Shown: positions 34,082 to 45,146, counted from the stretch's first letter. The stretch: DNA of 64,000 nt from Flavobacterium sediminis (GCF_003148385.1 NZ_CP029463.1:1860001-1924000); one strand, 5' to 3'. Notes: generated from the letters alone by a model not told the origin. A program made the numbers and translations.

Positions 34082-37000
34082 TTATTCCATTTCTCTTCTG
34101 AATTCGGGGAAGAGTTTGTTGAAATTGTTGAATTTTACTTTTTCCTGATTATAGAAATCTTCATCGTGAGCGTCTTTCATATATTCTAATAGGCTTCTGT
34201 AGCGCTCTATGCTACCTACAATGTCGTATCGATTATCATAACGTCCATTAGATGACATGCTATTGAAAAACGTTAATTCGTCCTGATATTTTTGAATAAG
34301 CTCAGTCAGTAGTTTTCTGGCTTTGTCTTTTTTGCCGATCTCATAATACCCCTGAACAAACGGTTCAACTATGGTGTAGTATTCAAAATATTTAACAGGC
34401 ATTTTTTCCATAGCCAGATCAATAACCTTTTCAGCTTTGTCGTTTTTACCTTCAATGATCAGGGCTTCCATTAATCGGGCTAAATTTGTTCTGTATGTAA
34501 TGCCGTTTCTGCGAGTCTCCGGGTCGTGATAGATTTCAGGACTACCACTATTCCCCAGTACCAGTTGGTTACAATGTTGTACATTTTGTCCGTATCGATC
34601 AATCCCATTTCCATAGGGTTTGGTTTGCCTTTTTGAGGCGTTCTCACCGGAACTAATTTGAAGCACAAACCATCCAGTTCTAAGTAATCCTTCATCCATA
34701 GATAATCATCTTCACCAAAACTTCCTCCGGTAAAATAGATAGGTCTTTTCCAGTTGTTTTGGTTGATAATGTCAAGCATCATCAAACGATTTTTGTATAA
34801 GGCATCTTTTTTGATCTGGAAATGCATAACCGGAACTATGGAGTCATATAGCTTAGGAGAGACAACTTTGTTTGCAATAATGTTTTCTTTGTCAATCGGG
34901 ATGAAAACCTTATCCGTAGGATAATAGTTGATCCATTGTCCACTTCTCAATTGTACTTTAGCGCGCTCATCATCTAAAGATAAGAACTTGATAAAATCGT
35001 CAAGAGAGATAGAGTCTTTAGTGCGTTCAATTAAGAAACTATAATCCCGATTACTACCCCTATACTGTTCCCTGGTAAATGAAATAGGAACAGGATCTGA
35101 ATTGTAAGCTTTGCGCTTCATTTGGTCAATATACCAGTCAGTCATGAATAAGCTTGTATTGACGATTCTTATGTCTGTTCTGTAACCTTCAATTTCCTGA
35201 GCATACCATAACGGGAAAGTGTCGTTATCTCCGATAGTAAAGAGAATAGCATCTTTGTCACAAGAATCTAAATAAGCCTTAGCCATTGCAATAGCAGTAT
35301 AGCGGTTACTTCTGTCGTGGTCGTCCCAATTCTCTTTGGCCATTAAAAACGGCGAAGTAAGGAAACAAACGGCTAATACAATCGGTACGGTAATCTTAGG
35401 TTGTAGTGTTTTTTTAATACCGTCATAAAGAGCATAAACACCAAAGCCCATCCACATTGCAAATACATAGAATGAACCTACCAATGCATAATCACGTTCT
35501 CTCGGTTCAAAAGGTCTTTCGTTTAGATATATTTTTAAAGCCAGTCCGGTAAATAGGAATAAAGCTAAAAGAACATAGAAACTTTTAAGGTCTTTTTTAG
35601 CATGAAAAATCATTCCGATTAAGGCTAAAATGAAAGGTAAAAAGAAATAAGTATTTCTTCCTTTGTTGTTCAGCATGTCAGGAGTCAGGTTTTCTTGATT
35701 TCCTAAGCGCAACTCATCTAAGAAAGTGATACCACTGATCCAGTTACCGTCAAATGTGTCTCCTTTCCATTGATTGTCACTTTGACGACCTACAAAATTC
35801 CACATCAGGTAACGCCAATACATATATCCGAATTGAAACTGGAACATGAATTTCATGTTGCTTAAAAAGCTAGGTTTTTCAACAATTAGGTATTCACCAT
35901 AACCTTTTAAGAACTTATCATACTCGTCCAGATCAAATTTACCTTGATTAAAACCGCTTCTGAACTCGGCAACGACTTCAACTAATTCATGCTCGTCAGC
36001 ATATTCAGGTTTGATTCTAAAATCTAAAGGTTCGGTGAACATCATGTAATTTACATTGTGTTCGCTACTCCACATTCTCGGTAAGAAGGCTTTGTGATTG
36101 TTGTCGGTATTTTGAACGGAATTTTTGTAATTGTTAGTAATGATATACGTTCCGGTTTTGTAATCTCTTTCGTAGTTAGGTTTACCGTCAAGGTAAGGTT
36201 GTTCCTCGTCTAGTCCTGAATAAGTGTCTGAAAACTGAGGACCGTAAAATAATTTTTGTTCTCCGTATTGTTCTCTGTTGTAATAAGCTAAAACCTCTGC
36301 CGCATCTGAAGGTTTATTCTCGTTGATCGGAGGGTTTGCATTTGCGCGGATTGGCAACATCATCCAGGTTGAAAAACCAATCAAGATGAACAGGGTACAT
36401 AACAAGATGGTATTGTATAAAACATATCCTTTTTTTCGGGTATAGTTAAGCCCGAAATAAAAGAGCGCTACAATCATTAAGAAGGCAAAAATAGTTCCTG
36501 AATTAAAAGGTAGTCCTAAACTATTTACCATAAAAATTTCGGTTTTTCCGAAGAAAGCTAATGTATAAGGTAAAAGTAGTTTGAAAATAAAGAGTAAAAT
36601 AGCTACAATAGCTATATTGGCTATAATAAAGCTTTTTACGGTAACGTTTTTATATTTTTTAAAGAAATATAAGAAGCCTATAGAAGGCAGTGTTAATAAA
36701 GCCATAAAGTGTACTCCGAATGAAAGACCTATAATCAAGGAGATCAATAAAAGCCAGCGATTTCCTCTTGGGGTATCGATTTCTTGTTCCCAACGCAAGC
36801 CTAACCAAAACAGGATTGCGATCAGAAAGGAAGCCATGGCGTAAACTTCGGCTTCAACAGCGTTGAACCAAAAGCTGTCAGAAAATGTATAGGCTAGCGA
36901 AGCGATAAATGCTCCCCCTAAAATTGTAATATAGCTAGAGTTACTCGCATCTTCAGGAATAAATAATCTTTTCATTAAAAGGGTTAGGGACCAGAACATG

Positions 37001-37281
37001 AATAAGATTGTAAAGGCACTTGAAAACACAGACATCATGTTGACCATTAAAGCTACTTGTGATGCGCTGGTGGCAAACATGGCAAAAAAAGCACCGAGCA
37101 TTTGAAATAAGGGAGCTCCGGGAGGATGTCCAATTTCTAATTTTGCTGAAGTTGTGATGTATTCGCCACAATCCCAAAAACTCATGGAAGGTTCAACAGT
37201 TAAAGAGTAAGTGGTTAATGCAACGGCAAAAGTAATCCATCCTAAGACGGTATTCCATTTCTTGAAATTGAATGAACTCAT
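34082..37281 (-). CDS. DUF2723 membrane protein (GT-C fold O-glycosyltransferase type), frameshifted in this sequence
   Basis: The restored protein has 1066 residues with about ten membrane segments in the first 700 and a soluble helical C-terminus. The first loop has FWDCGEYITTSAKLEIGHPPGAP near residue 35, the DUF2723 mark and probable Asp/Glu catalytic site of this GT-C glycosyltransferase family. IGDNDTFPLWYAQE lies near 690. The frame breaks at the GGGG run 34553-34556 (minus strand). One more G gives NWYWGNSGSPEIYHDPETRR. The family is linked to the protein O-glycosylation found in Bacteroidota, but the role here is inferred. It is a single-gene unit with its own terminator. Confidence 0.88.
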
Positions 37282-37385
37282 AGAGATTGTTTTAACTTTA
37301 AATAGCTTGTAAACTTCTACAAAGAAACTATTTTTTTGTTTAAGGAAAAGCCAAAAAATAATTTTTAATATTTTTTTTAGAAAAA

Positions 37386-37416
37386 TTTGCAGAATAAAAA
37401 ATATGTATTACATTTG
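37386..37416 (+). promoter_or_regulatory. Promoter of tRNA-Gln (TTTG, 19 bases, TACATTTG)
   Basis: TTTG at 37386-37389 and TACATTTG at 37409-37416 match the -33/-7 consensus at a 19-base distance, like the rplM promoter. The predicted start is about 25 bases before the tRNA. Confidence 0.85.
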
Positions 37417-37446
37417 CACTCGCAATCGAAAAGGTTGTCAGGGTAT

Positions 37447-37517
37447 TGGCCCATGGTGTAATGGTAACACTCCGGTTTTTGGTACCGTCATTCAAGGTTC
37501 GAGTCCTTGTGGGCCAA
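37447..37517 (+). tRNA. tRNA-Gln (anticodon TTG)
   Basis: The cloverleaf folds with acceptor stem TGGCCCA/TGGGCCA, D-stem GTG/CAC, a TTTTGGT anticodon loop with TTG, and T-stem CAAGG/CCTTG with loop TTCGAGT. The outermost pair of the anticodon stem is a C-T mismatch. The 3' CCA is not encoded (A, then CAA follows), so it must be added by the CCA enzyme. It is the only RNA gene I find. Confidence 0.95.
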
Positions 37518-37519
37518 CA

Positions 37520-37549
37520 AAAAAACTCCGCTTTTAAGCGGAGTTTTTT
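37520..37549 (+). terminator. Bidirectional terminator between tRNA-Gln and the Usp gene
   Basis: AACTCCGCTT and AAGCGGAGTT form a strong stem flanked by A-rich and T-rich tracts, three bases after the tRNA. It suits termination of both the tRNA and the convergent Usp transcript. Confidence 0.9.
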
Positions 37550-37569
37550 ATTTTTAATAATTTCAGAAC

Positions 37570-38394
37570 TTAAATTTTAAATGTAACTACAGGTCTTTTA
37601 GCATGATTAACAAGGTCTTCGCTGATACTGCCGTTAAAGAAATGGGAAATTCCTTTTCTGCCGTGAGTACTCATTCCTATTAAATCGGCATTTACTTCTT
37701 TGGCGAAGTGTAATATTCCTTTCTCTACATTGATATCATTGTAGATGTGGGTAGAGAATTTATGGATTTTGAAATTGCTTGCAAATTCATCCATAATTTT
37801 TTGAGCAACACGAGTAGATTTAAAATTGTTAGGAGTGTTGATGGTTACCAAATGAAGGTGAGCATTAAATTCATTAGCAAAATCAACTACTTTTTCAAAA
37901 GGTTTTTTGATTTCGTCTGAAAAATCTGAAGCGAAAACAAAATGATCAACATTGAAGTTGTCATCTTCTTTTTTGATGATCAGAACAGGGATCTCAGAAT
38001 TACGAACTACTTTTTCAGAGTTTGATCCGATAAACATTTCCTGGAATCCGCTTGCTCCGTGGGATCCCATTACAATCAGGTCAACCTTGTGTTCTTCTGC
38101 GTTTCTGATGATACCGCTGAAAGCCATTTCAAACTGAATTATCTTTGTGACTTTTAGGTCATTAAGGTAAGGCGCGCTCATTAAAGTGTCTAATTTGGCA
38201 ATGGCAGCATTTTTAAACAACATTAGTTCCGGCATCTCGTGTGCGGTAGAAATAGCGTCGTTTCCGGATGTCGGAAGCTCAAGCATGTGGATTAGGAAAA
38301 TTTCTCCATCGTTTTTTTGAGCAATTTGGGCAGCAACTTTTAACGCATATTCGGCATGTTGAGAAAAATCTGTGGGTACTAAAATTCGTTTCAT
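37570..38394 (-). CDS. Tandem universal stress protein (UspA domains)
   Basis: The 274-residue protein holds two Usp domains. The first (1-147) begins MKRILVPTDFS and has the nucleotide-binding motif GSHGASGFQEMFIGSNSEKV near 110. The second (152-274) has FASDFSDE at its start and STHGRKGISHFFNGSISEDL near residue 240. Both carry the GxxG-x9-G(S) pattern of ATP-binding Usp proteins. These proteins help cells under starvation or stress. It is a single gene. Confidence 0.95.
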   Translation of the reverse strand: MKRILVPTDFSQHAEYALKVAAQIAQKNDGEIFLIHMLELPTSGNDAISTAHEMPELMLFKNAAIAKLDTLMSAPYLNDLKVTKIIQFEMAFSGIIRNAEEHKVDLIVMGSHGASGFQEMFIGSNSEKVVRNSEIPVLIIKKEDDNFNVDHFVFASDFSDEIKKPFEKVVDFANEFNAHLHLVTINTPNNFKSTRVAQKIMDEFASNFKIHKFSTHIYNDINVEKGILHFAKEVNADLIGMSTHGRKGISHFFNGSISEDLVNHAKRPVVTFKI

Positions 38395-38493
38395 AAAGTT
38401 TGTTTTTTAAAAGGTTGGATGTAAAGATTTACATAATAAAGTTAGTAAATATGCATCAAAACTACAATTTTTTTTTAATTAAAAAAATATGCG

Positions 38494-38501
38494 TATATTT
38501 G
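38494..38501 (+). promoter_or_regulatory. Putative -7 element (TATATTTG) of rimP-nusA-infB
   Basis: The octamer matches TAnnTTTG. It would place the transcript start near 38508, so the hairpin at 38532 is in the leader. No clear -33 box is seen in the T-rich stretch upstream. Confidence 0.5.
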
Positions 38502-38531
38502 CTGCAAATTATTTATTACTAGTTAAATAAT

Positions 38532-38556
38532 GAGGCACGCACAGCGTGCCTCTTTT
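38532..38556 (+). promoter_or_regulatory. Terminator-like hairpin in the rimP leader
   Basis: GAGGCACGC and GCGTGCCTC form a 9-bp GC-rich perfect stem with loop ACA, followed by four T, ending 12 bases before the rimP ATG. It lies downstream of the predicted -7 box, so it should be transcribed. It could be an attenuator or an RNA-protein site for the nusA operon, or instead a readthrough terminator for upstream transcripts. The role is inferred. Confidence 0.6.
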
Positions 38557-38564
38557 CATAAAAT

Positions 38565-39031
38565 ATGAGTTTTAAAGATAAGGTTCAGCATTTGTTAAAT
38601 TCAGCGTTGGAAGAACGTGAGGATTTGTTTCTTATTGACTTGAAAATTAGCGAAGGAAATAAAATAAATGTTGTGATAGATGGAGATAATGGTGTAAATT
38701 TGCAGGACTGCATTGATGTGAGTAGAGCTATAGAGCACAATCTTGATCGAGAAGAAGAAGATTTTTCACTTGAAGTCGCTTCTGCCGGAGCTGCTAGTCC
38801 GTTGCGATTAGTGCGACAGTTTAAAAAGAACATCGGAAGAAAGCTTAAAGTTAAAAAGAATTCGGGGGAGAAATAGAAGCAGAAATAACTGCTGCTGATG
38901 AAGAGGGTATTACTTTGGAATGGAAAGCCAGAGAGCCTAAAAAAATAGGTAAAGGAAAAGAAACGGTGGCGAAAAAAGAAGTGTTGCCGTATGCTGAAAT
39001 TAAAGAAGCAACAGTTATAATATCATTTTAA
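38565..39031 (+). CDS. rimP: Ribosome maturation factor RimP, frameshifted in this sequence
   Basis: RimP helps 30S subunit assembly. The first 104 residues have the family blocks [22 protein letters not shown] near residue 42 and [12 protein letters not shown] near 71. The GGGGG run at 38864-38868 then lacks one G. With it the frame continues [20 protein letters not shown] and ends at 39031 after 155 residues, the normal length. The gene begins the rimP-nusA-infB operon. It starts 12 bases after a hairpin. Confidence 0.93.
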
Positions 39032-39048
39032 AAAACAAATAAGTTGAC

Positions 39049-40287
39049 ATGGAGAATATTGCGTTAATCGATTCGTTTTCAGAGTTCAAAGATAATAAGC
39101 TTATCGATAGAGTTACCTTGATGGCGATCTTGGAAGATGTATTTCGCAATGCGTTAAAGAAGAAATACGGTTCTGATGATAATTTTGATATTATTATAAA
39201 TCCGGATAAGGGAGATATGGAAATCTGGAGAAACAGAACGGTTGTGGAAGATGGAGAGGTTGAGGATCCGAATTCTGAGATATCACTTTCTGAAGCTCGT
39301 AAAATAGAGCCGGATTTTGAAGTCGGAGAAGAGGTGTCGGAAGAAGTGAAGTTGATTGATCTGGGAAGAAGAGCTATTTTGGCTTTGCGTCAAAATCTTA
39401 TTTCTAAGATACATGAACACGATAATACAAATCTTTACAAACAGTTTAAAGATCTTATAGGTGATATTTACACAGCAGAAGTGCACCATGTTCGTCCTAA
39501 AATGATAGTTTTGATGGATGATGAAGGAAATGAGATCGTATTGCCTAAAGATAAACAAATTCCAAATGATTATTTCAAAAAAGGAGATAATGTAAGAGGA
39601 ATTATTGAGTCTGTAGAATTAAAAGGAAATAAACCGCAGATTGTGATGTCAAGAACATCTCCGGATTTCTTAGAGAAGCTTTTTGAGCAAGAAATTCCAG
39701 AGGTATTTGATGGTTTGATTAATGTTAAGAAAGTGGTTAGAATTCCTGGTGAAAAAGCAAAAGTAGCTGTGGATTCTTATGACGACAGAATTGATCCTGT
39801 TGGCGCATGTGTGGGAATGAAAGGTTCTCGTATCCATGGTATCGTTCGTGAATTAGGAAATGAGAATATTGATGTGATCAATTATACTACAAATCCGCAG
39901 TTGTATATTACCAGAGCATTGAGCCCGGCTAGAGTTTCATCGGTTAAGATTGATGAACAAACCAAAAAAGCAGAAGTTTTCTTGAAAATCGACGAGGTAT
40001 CAAAAGCTATCGGTAAAGGAGGACACAATATTCGTTTAGCAAGTATGTTGACGGGTTATGATATTGATGTTATTCGTGAAGGTGTTGAAGAAGTGGATGA
40101 TGTAGAATTGAGAGAGTTTTCAGATGAAATCGAGAACTGGGTAATCGAAGAGTTTGAAAAAATCGGATTAGATACGGCTAGAAGCGTGTTAGGACAAGAT
40201 GTGGAAGATCTGATAAGAAGAACAGATTTAGAGGAAGAAACTATTTTAGATGTGTTTAGAATTCTAAAAGAAGAATTGGAAGACTAA
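39049..40287 (+). CDS. nusA: Transcription termination/antitermination protein NusA
   Basis: NusA binds RNA polymerase and nascent RNA to control pausing and termination. The 412-residue protein has the N-terminal polymerase-binding domain (1-125), an S1 domain (about 130-205), and two KH domains with VGACVGMKGSRIHGIVRELGNE near 256 and KAIGKGGHNIRLAS near 320. It lacks the acidic repeats of the E. coli protein, normal for this phylum. It lies 17 bases after rimP. Confidence 0.98.
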   Translation: MENIALIDSFSEFKDNKLIDRVTLMAILEDVFRNALKKKYGSDDNFDIIINPDKGDMEIWRNRTVVEDGEVEDPNSEISLSEARKIEPDFEVGEEVSEEVKLIDLGRRAILALRQNLISKIHEHDNTNLYKQFKDLIGDIYTAEVHHVRPKMIVLMDDEGNEIVLPKDKQIPNDYFKKGDNVRGIIESVELKGNKPQIVMSRTSPDFLEKLFEQEIPEVFDGLINVKKVVRIPGEKAKVAVDSYDDRIDPVGACVGMKGSRIHGIVRELGNENIDVINYTTNPQLYITRALSPARVSSVKIDEQTKKAEVFLKIDEVSKAIGKGGHNIRLASMLTGYDIDVIREGVEEVDDVELREFSDEIENWVIEEFEKIGLDTARSVLGQDVEDLIRRTDLEEETILDVFRILKEELED

Positions 40288-40347
40288 CTCGACATAATTG
40301 CTAAACACACAACACAAACTGAATTTTAGAAAAATTAAAAACATTAT

Positions 40348-43161
40348 ATGTCTGATAAAAGAGTTATAAGAATCAACAAAGTTTTAAGGGAACTAAATAT
40401 TTCTCTTGATAGAGCTGTGGACTTTTTAAAAGAAGAAGGGCATGATATTGAATCGAGTCCTAATGCCAAGATCTCTCAAGAGGAGTATGATGTCTTATGT
40501 CGACAGTTTTCTGCTGATAAGGGCAAAAAAGAGGCTTCGATTGAAGTGAGTGAAGAAAAGAAGAAAGAGAAAGAAGCTTTAAAGCGAGAGTTGGAAAGAG
40601 AATTAGAACTGAAACGTCAGCAGGAAGAGAAGTTGAGGAAGGAGCAGGAAATTATAAAAGCAAAAGTTGTTGTAACTGCGCCTAAGGCAGTAGGAAAGAT
40701 CGATTTGAATCCGCCTAAGCAGGAAGAGAAAGTTGAAGCTGTTGAGCAAAACATATCAGAAGAGGTAAAATCTCCGGAACCTGAAGAAACTAAGAAAAGT
40801 GTTGAAGAAGTAACTCCACCTGTTGAATCAGCTCCAAAGGCTGAACCTGTTCAAAAACAGGAAGAAAAGAAAGTAGAAGAGAAAAAAGCAGAGGGGTTAA
40901 TCATAGAAGATGAAAAGATACAGACGCAATACAAAAAACTTTCCGGAGCAACGTTTACAGGGCAGAAAATAGATTTGTCTCAGTTTGAAAAACCTAAAAA
41001 GAAGAAAGAAGATAAAAAAGACTTCAAAAAAGGAAATCATAACGGAAACAATCAAGGGAACAATAACGGAAATAATCAGGGACAGAATAACAATAATAAC
41101 GCAAATAAAAAAGAAGGCGAAAATAAAAATAAACGCAAGCGTATTGTTAAACCGGTTCAAGGTGGAAACGGGCAAAACCAACAAGGAGGAAAGAAAGATT
41201 TCGGAAGAGATCGTTTCAACAAAGGTAAAAAACCGGTAATCCAAAAAGTTGAGCCTACTGAGGAAGAAGTTAAAAACCAGATTAAAGAAACTCTTGAAAG
41301 ACTTCAAGGGAAAGGAAATAAATCTAAAGCTGCTAAGTACCGTAAAGATAAACGTGAAACTCACCGTCAGCGTTTAGATGAAGAAATGCAACAACAAGAT
41401 TTAGAAAGTAAAATCTTGAAAGTAACAGAATTCGTTACGGTAGGTGAAATTGCCACAATGATGGATGTGCCGATTACAAAAGTTATCGGAACTTGTATGT
41501 CATTGGGAATCATGGTTACCATGAATCAGCGTTTAGATGCCGAGACATTGTCAATCGTGGCAGATGAATTCGGTTATCAGGTTGAGTTTATTACGACAGA
41601 TATTGAAGAAGCGATCGAAGAGATTGAAGATACACCGGAAGAATTGGAAGAACGTGCACCGATTGTTACTGTAATGGGACACGTTGACCACGGTAAAACG
41701 TCATTTCTGGATTATGTTCGTAAGACCAATGTTATTGCCGGTGAGTCAGGAGGTATTACGCAGCATATCGGGGCTTATTCCGTAAAATTAGAAGAAGGAC
41801 AAAGAATTACGTTTTTAGATACACCGGGTCACGAAGCCTTTACGGCTATGCGTGCTCGTGGTGCTCAGGTAACGGATATTGCAATTATTGTGATTGCAGC
41901 GGACGACGACATCATGCCACAAACAAAAGAGGCGATTAGTCATGCTCAGGCAGCGGGAGTGCCAATGGTTTTTGCGATCAATAAAGTAGATAAACCAACG
42001 GCTAATCCGGATAAGATCAAAGAGAAGTTAGCAGCTATGAACTTGTTAGTTGAAGAGTGGGGTGGTAAATACCAATCTCAGGATATTTCTGCTAAAACAG
42101 GATTAGGGGTTAAGGAACTTTTGGAAAAAGTGTTGTTAGAAGCAGAGATCCTAGAATTAAAAGCGAATCCGAACAGGTTAGCGCAGGGAACAGTTGTTGA
42201 GGCACAGTTAGATAAAGGTAGAGGGTATGTGACAACTATTTTAGTTCAAAACGGAACTCTTAAAATCGGTGATTATGTTTTAGCGGGTAAACATCACGGT
42301 AAGATCCGGGCGATGTTTGATGAACGCGGACATAATGTAAAAGAAGCCGGTCCGTCAACACCTGTATCTGTTTTAGGGTTAGACGGTGCGCCGACAGCGG
42401 GTGATAAATTTAATGTTTACGAAGACGAAAGAGAGGCAAAACAAATTGCAGCAAAACGTACTCAATTATTACGTGAGCAATCTGTTCGTACACAAAAACA
42501 TATTACTTTGGCAGAAATCGGACGTCGTATAGCTTTAGGACAATTTAAAGAGTTAAATATTATCTTGAAAGGGGATGTGGATGGTTCTGTAGAAGCACTT
42601 TCGGATTCATTCTCAAAATTATCGACTGAAGAAATCCAAATCAATATTATTCATAAAGGAGTAGGAGCTATTACAGAATCAGACGTTTTGTTGGCTTCAG
42701 CTTCAGATGCGATCATTATAGGTTTCAATGTTCGTCCTCAGGGAAGTGCGAAAGCCTTAGCTGAAAAAGAAGAAATTGACATCCGTAATTATTCTATTAT
42801 TTATGATGCAATAGACGATGTGAAGGATGCTATGGAAGGAATGTTGTCGCCGGAATTAAAAGAAGAAGTTACCGGTACTGCAGAAGTTCGTGAGTTGTTC
42901 AAGATTTCTAAAGTGGGAACTGTTGCCGGATGTATGATTACTGACGGTAAAGTCTTCAGAAATTCTAAGATTCGTTTGATCAGAGAAGGAGTGGTTATCT
43001 ATACCGGTGAATTAGCTGCGTTAAAACGATTTAAAGATGATGTTAAAGAAGTGTCAAAAGGATATGATTGTGGTATACAGATAAAGAATTACAACGATCT
43101 GAAAGAGTATGATACTATCGAAGCTTTCCAGGAAGTTGAAGTGAAGAAAAAATTAAAATAA
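40348..43161 (+). CDS. infB: Translation initiation factor IF-2
   Basis: IF-2 delivers initiator tRNA to the ribosome using GTP. The 937-residue protein has a short IF2-N domain (1-55), a long Lys/Glu/Pro-rich and Asn/Gly-rich linker (about 65-330), and the GTPase domain with GHVDHGKTS near residue 444, DTPGHE near 491 and NKVD near 545. Domains II, III and C2 follow. The linker has tandem [15 protein letters not shown] sequence. It is the last gene of the rimP operon and is followed by a terminator. Confidence 0.98.
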   Translation: MSDKRVIRINKVLRELNISLDRAVDFLKEEGHDIESSPNAKISQEEYDVLCRQFSADKGKKEASIEVSEEKKKEKEALKRELERELELKRQQEEKLRKEQEIIKAKVVVTAPKAVGKIDLNPPKQEEKVEAVEQNISEEVKSPEPEETKKSVEEVTPPVESAPKAEPVQKQEEKKVEEKKAEGLIIEDEKIQTQYKKLSGATFTGQKIDLSQFEKPKKKKEDKKDFKKGNHNGNNQGNNNGNNQGQNNNNNANKKEGENKNKRKRIVKPVQGGNGQNQQGGKKDFGRDRFNKGKKPVIQKVEPTEEEVKNQIKETLERLQGKGNKSKAAKYRKDKRETHRQRLDEEMQQQDLESKILKVTEFVTVGEIATMMDVPITKVIGTCMSLGIMVTMNQRLDAETLSIVADEFGYQVEFITTDIEEAIEEIEDTPEELEERAPIVTVMGHVDHGKTSFLDYVRKTNVIAGESGGITQHIGAYSVKLEEGQRITFLDTPGHEAFTAMRARGAQVTDIAIIVIAADDDIMPQTKEAISHAQAAGVPMVFAINKVDKPTANPDKIKEKLAAMNLLVEEWGGKYQSQDISAKTGLGVKELLEKVLLEAEILELKANPNRLAQGTVVEAQLDKGRGYVTTILVQNGTLKIGDYVLAGKHHGKIRAMFDERGHNVKEAGPSTPVSVLGLDGAPTAGDKFNVYEDEREAKQIAAKRTQLLREQSVRTQKHITLAEIGRRIALGQFKELNIILKGDVDGSVEALSDSFSKLSTEEIQINIIHKGVGAITESDVLLASASDAIIIGFNVRPQGSAKALAEKEEIDIRNYSIIYDAIDDVKDAMEGMLSPELKEEVTGTAEVRELFKISKVGTVAGCMITDGKVFRNSKIRLIREGVVIYTGELAALKRFKDDVKEVSKGYDCGIQIKNYNDLKEYDTIEAFQEVEVKKKLK

Positions 43162-43177
43162 GAACAGAGATTTTATA

Positions 43178-43212
43178 TAAAAAAGCCCGGACATTTGGTT
43201 CGGGCTTTTTTT
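43178..43212 (+). terminator. Terminator after infB, also facing the SPOR gene
   Basis: AAAAAGCCCG and CGGGCTTTTT form the stem around GAC-ATTTG-GTT, which also pairs (with one G-U). It is bounded by A and T tracts and can serve both convergent genes. Confidence 0.9.
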
Positions 43213-43235
43213 ATATTTTGAAGGGAGCGATTTGT

Positions 43236-43625
43236 TTATTTTCCTGGTTTAATAAGTAAAGCGGTCGGATATTTTTTCTTGATTTCGATTAAAGCTTTTT
43301 CAGCATGTAAGCGGGATTTGTAATTTCCGACATAGACTTTATAGGTCGGATTGGTATATATAATTGTGCCTTCTATACCGCTAAAATCTCTTTTAAATGT
43401 GGCTAATTGATTTTTAGCATCCGAGCTGTTTCCGTAGAAAATTTGTATCTTATAGCTGTTGTTTATTGATAAGTTTGCATTGATTTTTGCTTTTTCTTCT
43501 AATAATTCTGAAAATTTCTCATCTTGGCTTAGTGTGGTTTTTCCGCTTTGCGCATGTATACCAATTGAGAAGAAAGAGGTTATAAAAACAATTTTTGTTA
43601 ATCTTTTGAAAGCTAAATTTCTCAT
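43236..43625 (-). CDS. SPOR domain-containing protein
   Basis: This 129-residue protein has an N-terminal signal peptide (cleavage near HAQSG, residue 26) and a C-terminal SPOR-like domain from about 58, with YKIQIFYGNSSDAKNQL and TYKVYVGNYKSRLHAEKAL. SPOR domains bind denuded peptidoglycan at division sites. It is convergent with infB and divergent from the act operon. No enzyme domain is present, so a structural or targeting role is inferred. Confidence 0.9.
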   Translation of the reverse strand: MRNLAFKRLTKIVFITSFFSIGIHAQSGKTTLSQDEKFSELLEEKAKINANLSINNSYKIQIFYGNSSDAKNQLATFKRDFSGIEGTIIYTNPTYKVYVGNYKSRLHAEKALIEIKKKYPTALLIKPGK

Positions 43626-43750
43626 TTTGAATAGTTATTTAAAACAAAAATACAATTAATCTTATTATACCGCGACACAAAGGTTATTTAGAATAGATAT
43701 AAATTATCTTTTAAGATAAAATTAAGGTTTTTATAATAGTTCGAATGTCG

Positions 43751-43758
43751 TATTTTTG
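43751..43758 (+). promoter_or_regulatory. Putative -7 element (TATTTTTG) of the act-cox operon
   Basis: The octamer matches TAnnTTTG, and would give a leader of about 80 bases before actA. No clear -33 box is visible. Confidence 0.4.
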
Positions 43759-43844
43759 TCGGAGTTTAAAATAAAGTGTGGTGGCGGAGACTAGTTTTAT
43801 AGTGCTAAAACCATACCAAAAATGACACGATAATCATAATAAAT

Positions 43845-45146
43845 ATGAAAAAGGTGGGTAACCATAAATCATTTTCAAAGATTTTCTTCAGTTTAGCGCT
43901 AACGCTATCTTTTTCTTTATCTGTATTTTCTCAAGATGCTGCTCCGGAAGCCGCTGCAGGCGCAGGTGATCCGGCAAAAGGTAAAGAGTTGTTTAATGCC
44001 AATTGTGCTGCTTGTCATAAATTAGACAAAAAAGCAACAGGACCTGCTTTAAGGGGGGTTGCTGATAAGTATGACAAAGAGTGGATCTATAAGTGGGTTC
44101 GCAATAGTGCAGAGTTGATTAAAGCAGGGGATGCTCAAGCGGTAAAAGTTTTTGAAGAAAACGGGAAAATCCCGATGACGGCTTTTCCTCAATTGTCAAA
44201 TCAGGATATTGACAATATTTTAGCGTATACGTCTGAGCCAGCAGCGCAGCCTAAAGAGGTGGCGAATGTTCCTGGTACCGATGGTCAAACTCAGGATGCT
44301 TCAGGTATTTCAAATGAAGTGATTTTGGGTGCTTTGACATTGGTGTTGGCAATGCTTGTTGTAATGTTGTTGTTGGTTAACAATGTTTTAAGAAGAATTG
44401 CTAAGGCTAACGGAATCGAAGTTGGTACTTCGGAAAAATCATTACCGTTGTGGAAAGCATTTGCTAAAAATCAATTTTTAGTATTGTGTTCTGCAATTGT
44501 GTTCTTGTTAGTTGCTGCTTATTTTGTTTACGGCTATTTGATGCAGGTAGGTGTGGATCAGGGTTATGCTCCGGTTCAGCCAATACATTATTCGCATAAA
44601 ATTCATGCCGGAGATAATGCTATTGATTGTAAATACTGTCACTCGTCTGCCAGAGTGAGTAAAACTTCAGGTATTCCTTCGTTGAATGTGTGTATGAACT
44701 GTCATAAAAACATTAGTGAAGTTGCTGAGTCGACTGCTACAGAGGAGCATTCTAAGGCGTTTTATGATGAGCAGATCCAAAAATTATATGCTGCTGTTGG
44801 TTGGGATCCGGCTAAGCAAGCGTATACAGGAAAAACGCAACCGGTTAAATGGGTAAGAATTCACAACCTTCCGGATTTTGTATACTTTAATCACTCTCAG
44901 CACGTAACGGTTGCAGGGGTTGAGTGTCAGAAATGTCACGGTCCTGTTGAAACGTATGAGGTTATGGAGCAATTTGCGCCATTGACTATGGGTTGGTGTG
45001 TGAACTGTCATAGAGAGACTAATGTGAAAGTTGAAGATAATGAATACTACAAAAAGATTCATGAAGAGCTTTCTAAAAAGTATGGTGTTGACAAGTTAAC
45101 AGCTGCTCAAATGGGAGGATTAGAATGTGGTAAATGCCACTATTAA
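43845..45146 (+). CDS. actA: Alternative complex III multiheme cytochrome c subunit (ActA), with N-terminal monoheme domain
   Basis: ACIII oxidises menaquinol and reduces cytochrome c or the oxidase. The 433-residue protein has a signal peptide (1-29), a monoheme cytochrome domain with CAACH near 51, a membrane segment near 160-180, another near 203-227, and a multiheme domain with CKYCH, CMNCH, CQKCH, CVNCH and CGKCH. This totals six CxxCH sites: five in the ActA core and one in the fused cytochrome domain. It is first in the act-cox operon, 35 bases before actB. Confidence 0.93.
   Translation: MKKVGNHKSFSKIFFSLALTLSFSLSVFSQDAAPEAAAGAGDPAKGKELFNANCAACHKLDKKATGPALRGVADKYDKEWIYKWVRNSAELIKAGDAQAVKVFEENGKIPMTAFPQLSNQDIDNILAYTSEPAAQPKEVANVPGTDGQTQDASGISNEVILGALTLVLAMLVVMLLLVNNVLRRIAKANGIEVGTSEKSLPLWKAFAKNQFLVLCSAIVFLLVAAYFVYGYLMQVGVDQGYAPVQPIHYSHKIHAGDNAIDCKYCHSSARVSKTSGIPSLNVCMNCHKNISEVAESTATEEHSKAFYDEQIQKLYAAVGWDPAKQAYTGKTQPVKWVRIHNLPDFVYFNHSQHVTVAGVECQKCHGPVETYEVMEQFAPLTMGWCVNCHRETNVKVEDNEYYKKIHEELSKKYGVDKLTAAQMGGLECGKCHY

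Noticed and set aside
41040-41110. Possible CRISPR-like repeat
   Set aside because: The repeats are short, in frame with infB, have no spacers, and encode the Asn/Gly linker.
40897-41364. A 155-residue minus-strand open frame inside infB
   Set aside because: It arises from the low-complexity Lys/Asn-rich linker read backward; composition is Phe/Ser/Ile-rich without a family match.
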